This document shows, one piece after another, positions 12,243 through 23,743 of a stretch of 64,000 nt of DNA. Position numbers and translations under genes: made by a program. Position 1 is the stretch's first letter, and each line of letters starts with the position of its first letter. This DNA is from Plasticicumulans acidivorans (lineage in GTDB: Bacteria; Pseudomonadota; Gammaproteobacteria; Competibacterales; Competibacteraceae): contig NZ_QGTJ01000001.1 in NCBI RefSeq assembly GCF_003182095.1, forward strand, positions 520,380 to 584,379. Reading direction: 5' to 3'. Under the pieces are notes generated by a model that was not told where the DNA came from, ran no database searches, and saw only the letters and a program-made list of their open reading frames with translations.

Positions 12243-13454
12243 GTGCCCGCCCCGCTTTCCGAGCGCGCGCTGATCGCGCTGCTCGGCAGTGTGCAGTTCA
12301 TGCTGCTGGTCGGCTTCATGATGGTGATGCCGCTCGGCCCGGACTTCGCCGCGGCGCTCGGCATCCCCGCCGCCAAGCTCGGCTGGATCGCCGGCGCCTA
12401 TACCGCTGCCGCCGCCGTCAGTGGACTGCTGAGTTCGAGCATCCTCGACCGCTTCGACCGCCGCCATGCCCTGCTGCTCGCCGCCTGCGGCATGAGCCTC
12501 GGCCACCTTGCCGGCGCCTTCGCCCCGGACCTGACGATGCTGCTGGCCAGCCGCGTGCTCGCCGGCGCCTTCGGCGGCCCGGCCTCGGCGCTGTCGATGT
12601 CGATCGTCGTCGACGCCGTCGCGCCACAGCGGCGCGGCCGCGCGCTCGGCGCCATCATGGGCGCGTTCTCGCTGGCCTCGGTCATCGGCGTGCCGATCGG
12701 CCTGCAGCTGGCGCAGTGGTTCGACTGGCGGGCGCCGTTCATCTTCGTCGGCGCGAGCGGACTGCTGCTGATCGCCGTGCTCGCCGCGCGCCTGCCAGCG
12801 CAGCGCGCCCACCTCGCCCATCCGCGTGAAAGCGGCCTGTTGCGGCTGCTGCGCCCGCTCGACATGCGCATCGCCTACCTCACCGGCATGAGTGGCATGA
12901 TCGCGGGCTTTCTGGTCATCCCCAACATCTCGGCGTTCATCCAGCTCAATCTCGGCTATCCGCGCACCGACATCGGCATGCTTTATCTGGTCGGCGGCGC
13001 GATCAGCTTTTTCACCACGCGACTGGCCGGCTGGATGGCCGACCGCGTCGGTGCCGTCAGCACCGCATCACTGGCAACCGTCGGACTGATCGCCTCGATC
13101 CTCATCGGCTACGTCTTCGCCAGCGGCGTGCCGGTGATGGTGTTCTTCGCCCTGTTCATGGCCTGCAACGCGATGCGCAACGTCAGCGCCAGCAGCCTGA
13201 CCACCGCCGTGCCGCGCGCGCAGGAACGCGCCGGCTTCATGGCGATCTCTAATGCCACGCAGCACATTGCACTGGCCAGCGGCAGTTTCCTGTCGGCGCA
13301 GATGCTCACCAACGCCGCCGATGGCCGCCTGCTCGGCATGCCGCAGGTCGCCATGCTGGCGGCATCACTGGCCGTGGCACAGCCTTTGCTGATGTCCTGG
13401 CTCAGCCACCGCCTCACCGCCCGCGACGCCGCCGCCAGCGCCCGCGATTCCTGA
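12243..13454 (+). CDS. MFS transporter (drug/metabolite efflux type)
   Basis: A 403-aa inner-membrane protein with about 12 hydrophobic helices, of the major facilitator superfamily. The first half has the motif-A-like loop SSSILDRFDRRHALL between helices 2 and 3, then LASRVLAGAFGGPASALSMSIV and GRALGAIMGAFSLASVIGVPIG, the motif-C region typical of DHA1 proton-driven exporters. I use GTG 12243, because it falls 12 nt after the preceding stop; an ATG 48 nt upstream is in frame but would overlap the lipoprotein gene. Substrate unknown. It lies 14 nt before selO, so the two are probably co-transcribed. Confidence 0.85.
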   Translation: MPAPLSERALIALLGSVQFMLLVGFMMVMPLGPDFAAALGIPAAKLGWIAGAYTAAAAVSGLLSSSILDRFDRRHALLLAACGMSLGHLAGAFAPDLTMLLASRVLAGAFGGPASALSMSIVVDAVAPQRRGRALGAIMGAFSLASVIGVPIGLQLAQWFDWRAPFIFVGASGLLLIAVLAARLPAQRAHLAHPRESGLLRLLRPLDMRIAYLTGMSGMIAGFLVIPNISAFIQLNLGYPRTDIGMLYLVGGAISFFTTRLAGWMADRVGAVSTASLATVGLIASILIGYVFASGVPVMVFFALFMACNAMRNVSASSLTTAVPRAQERAGFMAISNATQHIALASGSFLSAQMLTNAADGRLLGMPQVAMLAASLAVAQPLLMSWLSHRLTARDAAASARDS

Positions 13455-13468
13455 GGGAGATCAGGCAG

Positions 13469-14935
13469 ATGAACGCCCGCCTACCACTCGATTTCGACCT
13501 GCGTTACCTCGAACTTCCAGACGACATGTACGAGCGGGTGTTACCTATCCCGCACGGTTCGCATCACCTGGTGCACGCCAATCCGGGCGCCTTCGAGCGG
13601 CTCGGCCTCGACCCGGCGCTCGCCGACGACCCCGCCTTCGTCGCGCTGTGCGCCGGTCATCAGCTGCCGCGCGGCGCCAAGCCGATCGCCACCGTCTATG
13701 CCGGCCACCAGTTCGGCGGCTGGGTGCCGCAGCTCGGTGATGGCCGCGCGCTGCTGCTCGGCGAGCTGCGCGACCCCCACGGCGAACGCTGGGAAGTGCA
13801 GCTCAAGGGCGCCGGGCCGACGCCGTTCTCACGCATGGGCGATGGCCGCGCCGTGCTGCGCTCGACGATCCGCGAGTACCTGTGCTCGGAGGCGATGGCC
13901 GGCCTCGGCATTCCCAGCACGCAGGCCCTGGCGATCATCGGTTCCGACGGCCCGGTCTACCGCGAAACCCTGGAAACCGGTGCGATCCTGGTGCGGCTGG
14001 CACCGACGCACATCCGCTTCGGTCACTTCGAGTACTACGCCCACTCCGGCCGCCACGAACGCCTGGCGCAGCTGGCCGACTTCGTCATCGAGCATCACCT
14101 GCCCGAGCTCGCCGAACGGCCCAAGCCCGAGCGCTATCTCGGCCTCTACGAGCACGCCGTCGACTGCACCGCCCGCCTGCTCGCCGCCTGGCAGGCCGTC
14201 GGCTTCGCCCACGGCGTGATGAACACCGACAACATGTCGATCCTCGGCCTGACCATCGACTACGGCCCGTTCGGCTTCCTTGACGGTTACTACCCCGGTT
14301 TCATCTGCAATCACTCCGACGCCGCCGGCCGCTACGCCTTCAAGCGCCAGCCGCAGATCGGCTGGTGGAACCTCGCCTGCCTGGAAGCCGCACTGAGCCC
14401 GCTGGCGCCGCGCGAGGCGATGCGTCCGCTGCTCGACAGCTACGGCGATCGCTTCGAGTCCTGCTACTTCGACCTGCTGCGCGCCAAGCTCGGCCTGCGC
14501 GAGACCCGCGCGGAAGACCCGGAACTGATCATCGCCTTCCTCGACCTGCTCGCCGCCTACCGCAACGACTACACGCAGACCTGGCGCCTGCTGGCCAACT
14601 TCCGGCGCGACGCTGACAACACGGCGCTGCTCGATCACTTCGTCGACCGCGAACGCTGCGCCGCCTGGGCCGTGCGCTACGCCGAGCGCCTGCGCGCCGA
14701 AGGCTCCGACGACGCCGAACGCGCCGCGCGCATGAACCGCGTCAATCCGAAATACGTGCTGCGCAACTGGCTGGCGCAGCGCGCGATCGAGCGCGCCCAG
14801 GCAGGCGACTACGCCGAGATCGATCGCCTGCTACACATCCTGCGCACGCCCTGTGACGAACATCCCGAAGCCGCCGACTGCGATGCCCCGCCGCCGGACT
14901 GGGCGCGTGACATCGAGGTCAGCTGCTCGTCCTGA
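13469..14935 (+). CDS. selO: Protein adenylyltransferase SelO (YdiU family)
   Basis: SelO is a pseudokinase-fold enzyme that transfers AMP from ATP to Ser/Thr/Tyr of target proteins and is linked to redox homeostasis. The 488-aa protein carries the family signatures TVYAGHQFGGWVPQLGDGRA, LQLKGAGPTPFSRMGDGRAV, and HGVMNTDNMSILGLTIDYGPFGF, which bring the metal-binding Asn and Asp residues. The C terminus ends in VSCSS; that Cys corresponds to the selenocysteine position of animal SelO. The ATG has a GAGGGAGATCAG ribosome site. Length and motifs agree with the family. Confidence 0.95.
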   Translation: MNARLPLDFDLRYLELPDDMYERVLPIPHGSHHLVHANPGAFERLGLDPALADDPAFVALCAGHQLPRGAKPIATVYAGHQFGGWVPQLGDGRALLLGELRDPHGERWEVQLKGAGPTPFSRMGDGRAVLRSTIREYLCSEAMAGLGIPSTQALAIIGSDGPVYRETLETGAILVRLAPTHIRFGHFEYYAHSGRHERLAQLADFVIEHHLPELAERPKPERYLGLYEHAVDCTARLLAAWQAVGFAHGVMNTDNMSILGLTIDYGPFGFLDGYYPGFICNHSDAAGRYAFKRQPQIGWWNLACLEAALSPLAPREAMRPLLDSYGDRFESCYFDLLRAKLGLRETRAEDPELIIAFLDLLAAYRNDYTQTWRLLANFRRDADNTALLDHFVDRERCAAWAVRYAERLRAEGSDDAERAARMNRVNPKYVLRNWLAQRAIERAQAGDYAEIDRLLHILRTPCDEHPEAADCDAPPPDWARDIEVSCSS

Positions 14936-14939
14936 GCCG

Positions 14940-15281
14940 TCAGTGGCGGCGCGGAGCCGGCTCGCCGAGCAGCCGGTCGATGCGCCGCAGCAGGGCGATC
15001 AGCCCGGCGGCGTCGAGGTCGGTGCTCTCCCAGGTCAGCTCGGCGAGCTCGGCCATCTGGCTCGGGAACGGCGGCAGCGTGCCGAGCTCCAGCAGCTCAC
15101 CGAGGCGCGGGAGCAGCACCCACTGCAGCCATTGATGGAAGAACATCGTGTCGTGGCAGAACGGCACGGTGCTGGCGAAGCAGTCGGCGCCCGGCGCCTC
15201 GGCTTCCCAGAGTTCGAGCCGGCGCAGTTCGGCTTCCAGCTCGAACAGCGCGGCGATCAGCGCGGTATGGCGTTCAGTCAT
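14940..15281 (-). CDS. YqcC family protein
   Basis: A 113-aa helical protein of the YqcC family. Typical features are ALFELEAELRRLELWEAE at the N terminus, FCHDTMFFHQWLQWVLLPRL in the middle, and a conserved leucine-rich C-terminal helix (LIALLRRIDRLLG). The family is restricted to gammaproteobacteria and related lineages, where it often neighbours truC; its function is unknown. Here it is convergent with selO, with stops 4 nt apart, and no truC is near. Confidence 0.85.
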   Translation of the reverse strand: MTERHTALIAALFELEAELRRLELWEAEAPGADCFASTVPFCHDTMFFHQWLQWVLLPRLGELLELGTLPPFPSQMAELAELTWESTDLDAAGLIALLRRIDRLLGEPAPRRH

Positions 15282-15349
15282 GCGAGGGCCTTGGTGCTCG
15301 ATCAGCGAGGGCGCGAGAATAGCGCACCGCCCTCGCGCAGACCCGCTCC

Positions 15350-15691
15350 ATGCCCGTCATCCTGCAGACCGCCGCGCTGTTGATCCTCTCCAATGTGTTC
15401 ATGACGTTCGCCTGGTATGCGCACCTGAAAAACCTCGCCGACCGGCCATGGTGGATCGCGGCGCTGGCGAGCTGGGGCATCGCGCTGTTCGAATACCTGA
15501 TCCAGGTGCCGGCCAACCGTATCGGTCACGGCACCTACGACATCGGCCAGCTGAAAATCCTGCAGGAAACCATCACGCTCGGCGTGTTCGTGCCCTTCGC
15601 CGTGTTCTACATGGGCCAGCCGCTGAAGCTCGACTACCTGTGGGCTGGCCTGTGCCTGCTCGGCGCCGTGTACTTCATCTTCCGCAGCTGA
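15350..15691 (+). CDS. DMT-type small membrane protein, DUF486 family
   Basis: A 113-aa inner-membrane protein with four predicted helices (about 4-24, 33-50, 72-90, 94-111). The pattern NVFMTFAWYAHLK, then FEYLIQVPANRIGHGTYDIGQLKILQE, matches DUF486, a half-length relative of the drug/metabolite transporter superfamily. Such proteins probably act as dimers. Substrate unknown. It ends about 50 nt before the ABC-F gene. Confidence 0.85.
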   Translation: MPVILQTAALLILSNVFMTFAWYAHLKNLADRPWWIAALASWGIALFEYLIQVPANRIGHGTYDIGQLKILQETITLGVFVPFAVFYMGQPLKLDYLWAGLCLLGAVYFIFRS

Positions 15692-15743
15692 TGCGCAGTC
15701 CTGCTATCGTGGCGCCCCCGCCACCTCCAGCCCCGATCCGCCG

Positions 15744-17669
<1,926 letters not shown>

Positions 17670-17682
17670 GCCGCGCCGCGCC

Positions 17683-18384
17683 TCAATCGAGCAGGCCGGC
17701 GGCCTTCAGTGCAGTGCGCACGCTGGCCACCCCGAGGCGGCGGCGGCCGTCGAGTACCACCTGTTCGACAGTATCGAGTGCGGCGATCAGGCGAGCCGGA
17801 TGGTCGCTGCAGTGGCGCAGCAGCAGCGCGGTGACATCTGCCGGCAGCAGCAGGCCGCGCCGGCCGGCACGCGCGGCCAGTAACGCCGCGCGGCCGGCGG
17901 CATCGAGCGGCTGCAGCTCGAAGCTCATCGCCGACTCCAGACGCTCGCGCAGGCCGGCGTGCGGCAGCTCGGCGACCGGGCGATCGGCAGTGACCAGCAG
18001 CCCGCCACCGACGTGGTGCAGGCGCCCGATCAGTGCGTCGAGCGCCGCTTCCCAAGCGGTATCACCGGCCACCGCGTCGAGATCGTCGACGCAGACCACG
18101 GCGACGTTCTCCATGCCGTCGAGGGCGGCGAGCGGCAGGCGCTCGGCCGCCTGCAGGCCGATGCGCACGGTGCTCTGGCCGCGCGCGCTGGCGGCATTGC
18201 ATACCGCCTGCACCAGGTGTGTGCGCCCGGAGCCGGCCGGTCCGCACAGATAGATCACCGGCTCACCCGGCTGCCCGGTGAAACGCGCCAGCCGCTCGAT
18301 CGCCGGAGTGTTGGCGCCAGCGAGGAAATTGTCGAAGCTCGCCCGCTCGCGGGCATTGAAACCGAGTGGAATCTGCGCACTCAT
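17683..18384 (-). CDS. hda: DnaA regulatory inactivator Hda
   Basis: Hda binds the DNA-loaded beta clamp and stimulates ATP hydrolysis by DnaA after replication starts. The 233-aa protein begins with a clamp-binding motif (QIPLGF, residues 4-9, like QLSLPL of E. coli), followed by an AAA+ domain: Walker A GPAGSGRTH with Arg in place of the usual Lys, as in E. coli Hda, Walker B VVCVDDLDAV, and the Arg-containing sensor helices. ATG 18384 is chosen because the clamp motif then lies at the N terminus. It follows the PerM-like gene by 7 nt, so they are co-transcribed. Confidence 0.9.
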   Translation of the reverse strand: MSAQIPLGFNARERASFDNFLAGANTPAIERLARFTGQPGEPVIYLCGPAGSGRTHLVQAVCNAASARGQSTVRIGLQAAERLPLAALDGMENVAVVCVDDLDAVAGDTAWEAALDALIGRLHHVGGGLLVTADRPVAELPHAGLRERLESAMSFELQPLDAAGRAALLAARAGRRGLLLPADVTALLLRHCSDHPARLIAALDTVEQVVLDGRRRLGVASVRTALKAAGLLD

Positions 18385-18391
18385 GGCGACA

Positions 18392-19438
18392 TCAGCCTTC
18401 GTAGAGATCGCTGGCAAGGTAGCGGTCGTGCGTATGGCGCAGCAGCACCATGACGATCGACGCCACCGGCAGCGCAAGCAGCACGCCGAAAAACCCGAAC
18501 AGATGGCCGCCGGCCAGCACCGCGAAAATCACCGCGACCGGGTGCAGACCGATGCGCTCGCCGACCAGCCGCGGCGTCAGCACCGTGCCTTCAAGTGCCT
18601 GACCGATGGCGAACACGCCGGCGACCAGGGTCACGTGCAGCAGATCCTGGTACTGCACCAGCGCGGCGACGCCGGCCACGCCGATGCCGACGATGAAGCC
18701 CATGTACGGCACGAAGCTGACCAGCCCGGCGAGCAGGCCGATCAACAGCCCGTAATGCAGGCCGAGCAGCGTCAGGCCGACGGCATAGATTGCGCCGAGC
18801 GCCAGCATCACCGCGAACTGCCCGCGCAGGAATGCGCCGAGCACCTCGTTGGTCTCCGCCGCCAGCGCGCTGACCGGCGGTTCGATGCGCCGCGGCAGCA
18901 GGGCGCGGATGCGCGCCACCAGCACGTCCCAGTCGCGCAGCAGATAAAAGGTCAGCACCGGCACCAGAAACAGGTTGACCAGAAAACCGATGACCACGCT
19001 CGACGAGCGCGCCGCGGTCGCCAGCAGCGTCTGCACGATGCCGCCAGCCTTGCCGAGCGCCTGCGTCAGCTCGCCCTTGAGCGCGTCGATGTCGACCAGC
19101 GCCGTATCGATCGGCAGATGATCACGCAGCCACGGCAGGCCGCTGTGCTTCAGCCAGTCGAGCACCGCCGGCCCCTGCTGCACCAGATTGACCAGCTGGC
19201 GTTCGAGACTCGGCACGATCACCAGCAGCAACAGCAGCAGACTGCCGATCAGCGTGACGAACACGCTGACCACCGCCGCGGTGCGCGACAGGCCCCAGGC
19301 TTCCAGGCGATCGGCGAGCGGGTCGCCGAGGTAGGCGAGGATCGCCGAGAACAGGAACGGCGTCAGCACCGGCGCCAGCAGCCACAGCAGGCCGCCGAGC
19401 AGCAGCAGCCAGAAGCCGACGCGCAGTTCAGCAGCCAT
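18392..19438 (-). CDS. AI-2E/PerM family permease
   Basis: A 348-aa inner-membrane protein with about eight helices and a large soluble loop (roughly residues 60-135). The family signature is clear: NLFLVPVLTFYLLRDWD, then LRGQFAVMLALGAIYAVGLTLLGLHYGLLIGLLAG, and the C-terminal LVGERIGLHPVAVIFAVLAGGHLFGFFGVLLALPVAS. Members have been linked to autoinducer-2 export, Na+/H+ exchange or unknown roles; the substrate here is open. In proteobacteria this gene often sits beside hda and purM, as it does here. The chosen ATG overlaps the end of the PgsA-like gene by 11 nt. Confidence 0.88.
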   Translation of the reverse strand: MAAELRVGFWLLLLGGLLWLLAPVLTPFLFSAILAYLGDPLADRLEAWGLSRTAAVVSVFVTLIGSLLLLLLVIVPSLERQLVNLVQQGPAVLDWLKHSGLPWLRDHLPIDTALVDIDALKGELTQALGKAGGIVQTLLATAARSSSVVIGFLVNLFLVPVLTFYLLRDWDVLVARIRALLPRRIEPPVSALAAETNEVLGAFLRGQFAVMLALGAIYAVGLTLLGLHYGLLIGLLAGLVSFVPYMGFIVGIGVAGVAALVQYQDLLHVTLVAGVFAIGQALEGTVLTPRLVGERIGLHPVAVIFAVLAGGHLFGFFGVLLALPVASIVMVLLRHTHDRYLASDLYEG

Positions 19439-20000
19439 CGCGGCGCCTGCCCTGCTGACGAGCCTTGCGTCCCCAGCGCTGCACATAATCGAAGCCGCTC
19501 CACAGCGTCAGCAGCGCGGTGACGTAGATCAGCAGATGCAGCAGCAGCGGCGGCAGCGTCCAGGCGCCATGGTTGAGCAGCAGCGCGAAGATCAGCGTCA
19601 GCTGCGCCAGCGTGTTGCACTTCGACACCCAGGTCGGCGCCGCCTGCAAGTCCTCGATCAGCCACTGGTAAGCAACCGCGCCGATAATGATCAGCAGGTC
19701 CCGGCCGATGACCAGCACCATCAGCCACAATGGCAGCTCACCGCCGAGGCCGAGCACCAGAAAGCAGCCGACCAGCAGCAGCTTGTCGGCGATCGGGTCG
19801 AGGATGCCGCCGAGGCGGCTGGTCCAGCCGAAGCCCTTGGCCAATGCACCGTCGAGCGCATCGGACACGCCGGCGAGCACGAACAGCAGCAGCGCCGGCG
19901 TGAAGCGCTCGTGCAGCAGCAGCCACAGCAGCGGCGGCACCAGCAGGATGCGCAGCACGGTGATCAGATTGGGGAGATGTCGCAGCTCCAAGCGGGCCAT
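19428..20000 (-). CDS. pgsA: CDP-alcohol phosphatidyltransferase, PgsA-like
   Basis: A 190-aa membrane protein with about six helices. It probably makes phosphatidylglycerophosphate from CDP-diacylglycerol and glycerol-3-phosphate. The CDP-alcohol transferase motif D-x2-DG-x2-AR-x8-G-x3-D-x3-D is present as [10 protein letters not shown] ... [10 protein letters not shown] with one change: Lys replaces the Arg. The N terminus [18 protein letters not shown] matches PgsA. It is the first gene of the leftward unit pgsA-permease-hda and is divergent from purM. Since related enzymes such as cardiolipin synthase share the motif, the exact product is likely but not certain. Confidence 0.8.
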   Translation of the reverse strand: MARLELRHLPNLITVLRILLVPPLLWLLLHERFTPALLLFVLAGVSDALDGALAKGFGWTSRLGGILDPIADKLLLVGCFLVLGLGGELPLWLMVLVIGRDLLIIIGAVAYQWLIEDLQAAPTWVSKCNTLAQLTLIFALLLNHGAWTLPPLLLHLLIYVTALLTLWSGFDYVQRWGRKARQQGRRRDGC

Positions 20001-20176
20001 CCGTCAGTCGGGGGCGGGACGTGACCGGCGGAGTGTGGGTAAGCCGCCGGAGCCTTGTCAAATCGACGCCTCGGCGCGCGCGCCACGGGTCGGCGTGTAG
20101 AATGGCCGGCCTCGCGCGCAGCCGCACGGGCGCCCGCGCCCCCCGAAAAGTTTCCGCAAGCATCAGGTATGCCCCC

Positions 20177-21219
<1,043 letters not shown>

Positions 21220-21223
<4 letters not shown>

Positions 21224-21867
21224 GCGGCAAAGCCGGCCTGGTGGTACTGATCTCCGGGCGCGGCAGCAATCTGCAGAGCATTCTCGACGCCTGCGCCGAC
21301 GGCTCGCTGGCGGCCGAGGTGCGCGCGGTGATCAGCAACCGGCCGGGGGTCTACGGCCTAGAGCGCGCCCGCGCCGCCGGCGTGCCGGCGCTCGAACTCG
21401 ACCACCGCGACTTCGCCGACCGCGCAAGCTTCGAAGCCGCGCTCGCCGAACGGATCGACCGCTACGCGCCGGATCTGGTGATCCTCGCCGGCTTCATGCG
21501 CATCCTCGAAACCGGGTTCTGCCAGCACTACCGCGGACGCATGCTCAACATCCACCCCTCGCTGCTGCCGAAGTTCCGCGGCACCCACACCCACGAACGG
21601 GCGATCGCCGCCGGCGAAACCGAGCACGGCGCCAGCATCCACTTCGTCACGCCGGAGCTCGACGGCGGGCCGGTGTTCGCGCAGGCAGTGGTACCGGTGC
21701 TGGCGGGCGACGATGCCGATACGCTGGCGGCACGCGTGCTCGAACAGGAACATCGCCTCTACCCGCAGGCGATCGACTGGTGCGCCCGCGGCCGCGTGCG
21801 CCTCGACGGTGACGGCGTGCTGTTCGACGGCGAACCGCTGCAGCAGCCGCGGCGGCTGACACCATGA
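21220..21867 (+). CDS. purN: Phosphoribosylglycinamide formyltransferase
   Basis: PurN formylates GAR using 10-formyl-tetrahydrofolate. The 215-aa protein starts at GTG in the purM stop overlap. The phosphate loop is [13 protein letters not shown]. The catalytic Asn and His lie in [21 protein letters not shown], and the catalytic Asp in [14 protein letters not shown]. Length is typical. Its stop overlaps the next gene (ATGA), continuing one coupled run of genes into the DUF3108 cluster. Confidence 0.95.
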
Positions 21868-22595
21868 CCCCCAGGCGCGCGCTCGGCCTGCTGGCGGCTG
21901 CCTGCCTGCTGCCGGCACTGGCGCTGGCGGCCCCGACCACCGACGGCCTGCCGCCGTTCAGCGCGCGCTACACCCTCGCCTTCTCCGGGCTGACCATCGG
22001 CGAGGCGGTGGTGCGCCTCGAACGCGACGGCGAGCACTACCGCATGCTGTCGACCGCCAGTGCCAAGGGACCGTTCGCGATGATGGTGCCCGACCGCCTG
22101 CGCGAGGAGGCCGAAGGCCGCTTCAGCGCCGATGGACCGCTGCCCGATCGCTATCTGCACGAGCGCAGCGGCGGCAAGGACGAGGAACTGACACGCATTC
22201 GCTTCGACCGTCAGGCCGGCAAGGTCTACGTCCTCGACGACGGCCGCCAGGCCGAGCTGGAGCTGCGCCCGCAGATGGTCGACCCGCTCGGCCTGCAGCT
22301 GCTGGTGATGTGGCGGCTGCGCAGCGGCCAGCCGCTCGGCAGCGTCGAGCTGGTCGATGACGCCACCCCCAGCCAGTACACGGTCAGCGAAAAAGGCCAC
22401 GAGACGGTGCAGACCGGGCTCGGCGCGCTCGATGCGGTGCGCCTGGATCGCGGCCAGCCCGGCGACAAGAAAGTGCTGCGGCTGTGGTTTTCGCCGCGGC
22501 TGGGCTGGCTGCCGGTGCAGATCGTGCAGCTGCGCAAGGGCCGCGAGACGCTGCGCATGACCCTGCTCGACGCCCACGGCGTCCCCGATCCATAA
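21864..22595 (+). CDS. DUF3108 exported protein, copy 1
   Basis: A 243-aa protein with a signal peptide ([22 protein letters not shown], cleavage near residue 22). The mature part is a DUF3108 domain: PPFSARYTLAFSGLTIGEA, later VDPLGLQLLVMWRLRSGQPLG, and the C-terminal WFSPRLGWLPVQIVQ. The family is periplasmic and mostly uncharacterised, and often follows purN in proteobacteria. The ATG overlaps the purN stop. Two diverged copies follow after yjbQ. The beta-rich fold hints at lipid or envelope binding, but no function is proven. Confidence 0.85.
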   Translation: MTPRRALGLLAAACLLPALALAAPTTDGLPPFSARYTLAFSGLTIGEAVVRLERDGEHYRMLSTASAKGPFAMMVPDRLREEAEGRFSADGPLPDRYLHERSGGKDEELTRIRFDRQAGKVYVLDDGRQAELELRPQMVDPLGLQLLVMWRLRSGQPLGSVELVDDATPSQYTVSEKGHETVQTGLGALDAVRLDRGQPGDKKVLRLWFSPRLGWLPVQIVQLRKGRETLRMTLLDAHGVPDP

Positions 22596-22601
22596 CGCGC
22601 C

Positions 22602-23024
22602 ATGATCCTGCAGGAAACGCTCGACATCGCCACCCGCGGCCGCGGCACACAGGAGATCAGCGCACAGATCGCCGCGATCGTCAGCCGCAGCGGCATTCAT
22701 ACCGGGCTGGCCCACGTCTTCATCTGCCACACCAGCGCCTCGCTGCTGCTCAGCGAGAACGCCGACCCCGACGTGCGTCGCGACCTCGAACGCTTCCTGC
22801 AGCGCATCGCACCTGACGGTGCGCCCTGGTACGCGCACGATGCCGAAGGGCCCGACGACATGGCCGCACACATCCGCTCGGTGCTGACCGCCAGCGAACT
22901 GACACTGCCGGTGCGCGCCGGCCGGCTGGCGCTCGGCACCTGGCAGGGCGTGTACCTGTGGGAGCACCGCCATGCCGCACACCGGCGGCGTGTGATCGTC
23001 ACCGTACACGGCGAGGCGGCATGA
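22602..23024 (+). CDS. YjbQ/UPF0047 family protein
   Basis: A 140-aa cytoplasmic protein of the YjbQ/UPF0047 family. The conserved segments are CHTSASLLLSENADPDVRRDLE, with the histidine and serine of the proposed active site, HIRSVLTASELTLPV, and WQGVYLWEHRHAAHRR, with the second histidine pair. Some homologues have weak thiamine-phosphate synthase activity; the true role is unsettled. It lies between DUF3108 copies 1 and 2 and overlaps the latter by ATGA. Confidence 0.9.
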   Translation: MILQETLDIATRGRGTQEISAQIAAIVSRSGIHTGLAHVFICHTSASLLLSENADPDVRRDLERFLQRIAPDGAPWYAHDAEGPDDMAAHIRSVLTASELTLPVRAGRLALGTWQGVYLWEHRHAAHRRRVIVTVHGEAA

Positions 23025-23743
23025 AAAGCCGCATGCGCTTGCGGGTATCGCTGGCGCTCGCCGCGCTGGCCCTCACCGCCGCATCCGTCGCCGAGCCGCT
23101 GCCGGAGTGGAGTGCGCGCTACGCGCTGCAGACGCGCGGCGTCACCGTCGCCAGTGCCCTGCTGCAAAACCGCCACGAAACCAACGGCAGCACGCTGACG
23201 CTGCGCGTCGAAGGCGGCGGCGTCAGTGGCTTTCTCGGCGAGCTCGGCCGCGCCGAGCTGTTCTCGGTCGATACCGGCGACGGCAGCCGGCCGCTGAGCT
23301 TCATGGTGCACGCCAACCCGCCGTTCACCGCCGCGACCACGTTGAGCTACGACTGGGGGGCGGCGCAGCTGATCGCCCGCCACGGTGACCGTCTGCCCGA
23401 AACCCTGGCGCTCGACGACACGCTCGCCGACCCCATGGCATTTCTCGTGCGCCTGCTGGAAGCACGGCGTGCCGGCATCGCGGCACCGACGCTGCTGCGC
23501 GTCCCCTACGCCGACGGCGTCAAGGAATACCGCATCCAGGCCCTCGGCGAGGAAAACCTCGACACCGTGCTCGGACAGCGGCAGACCGAAAAATACGAAC
23601 TGGCGCGCAGCGGCGGCGGCAACAAGGTACGCATCACCGTCTGGCTGTCGCCGGAGGACGACTGGCTGCCGGTGCTCGGCGTGCGCAGTCGCAAACAGGT
23701 CGAAAAAGCGCGTGTGCAGCTCGAAGCCCTGAGCCATCCATGA
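23021..23743 (+). CDS. DUF3108 exported protein, copy 2
   Basis: A 240-aa protein with a signal peptide (MKSRMRLRVSLALAALALTA, cleavage near AEP at 24-26). The mature protein has the DUF3108 pattern WSARYALQTRGVTVASALL, SVDTGDGSRPLSFMVHANPPF, DPMAFLVRLLEAR, and the final WLSPEDDWLPVLGVRSRKQVEKARVQLE. ATG 23021 overlaps the yjbQ stop. It is closer in length and layout to copy 3 than to copy 1. Function unknown. Confidence 0.85.
   Translation: MKSRMRLRVSLALAALALTAASVAEPLPEWSARYALQTRGVTVASALLQNRHETNGSTLTLRVEGGGVSGFLGELGRAELFSVDTGDGSRPLSFMVHANPPFTAATTLSYDWGAAQLIARHGDRLPETLALDDTLADPMAFLVRLLEARRAGIAAPTLLRVPYADGVKEYRIQALGEENLDTVLGQRQTEKYELARSGGGNKVRITVWLSPEDDWLPVLGVRSRKQVEKARVQLEALSHP

Noticed and set aside
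18200..18290. Arg in place of Lys in the Hda Walker A motif, at first taken as a defect
   Set aside because: E. coli Hda also has Arg here, so it is normal for the family.
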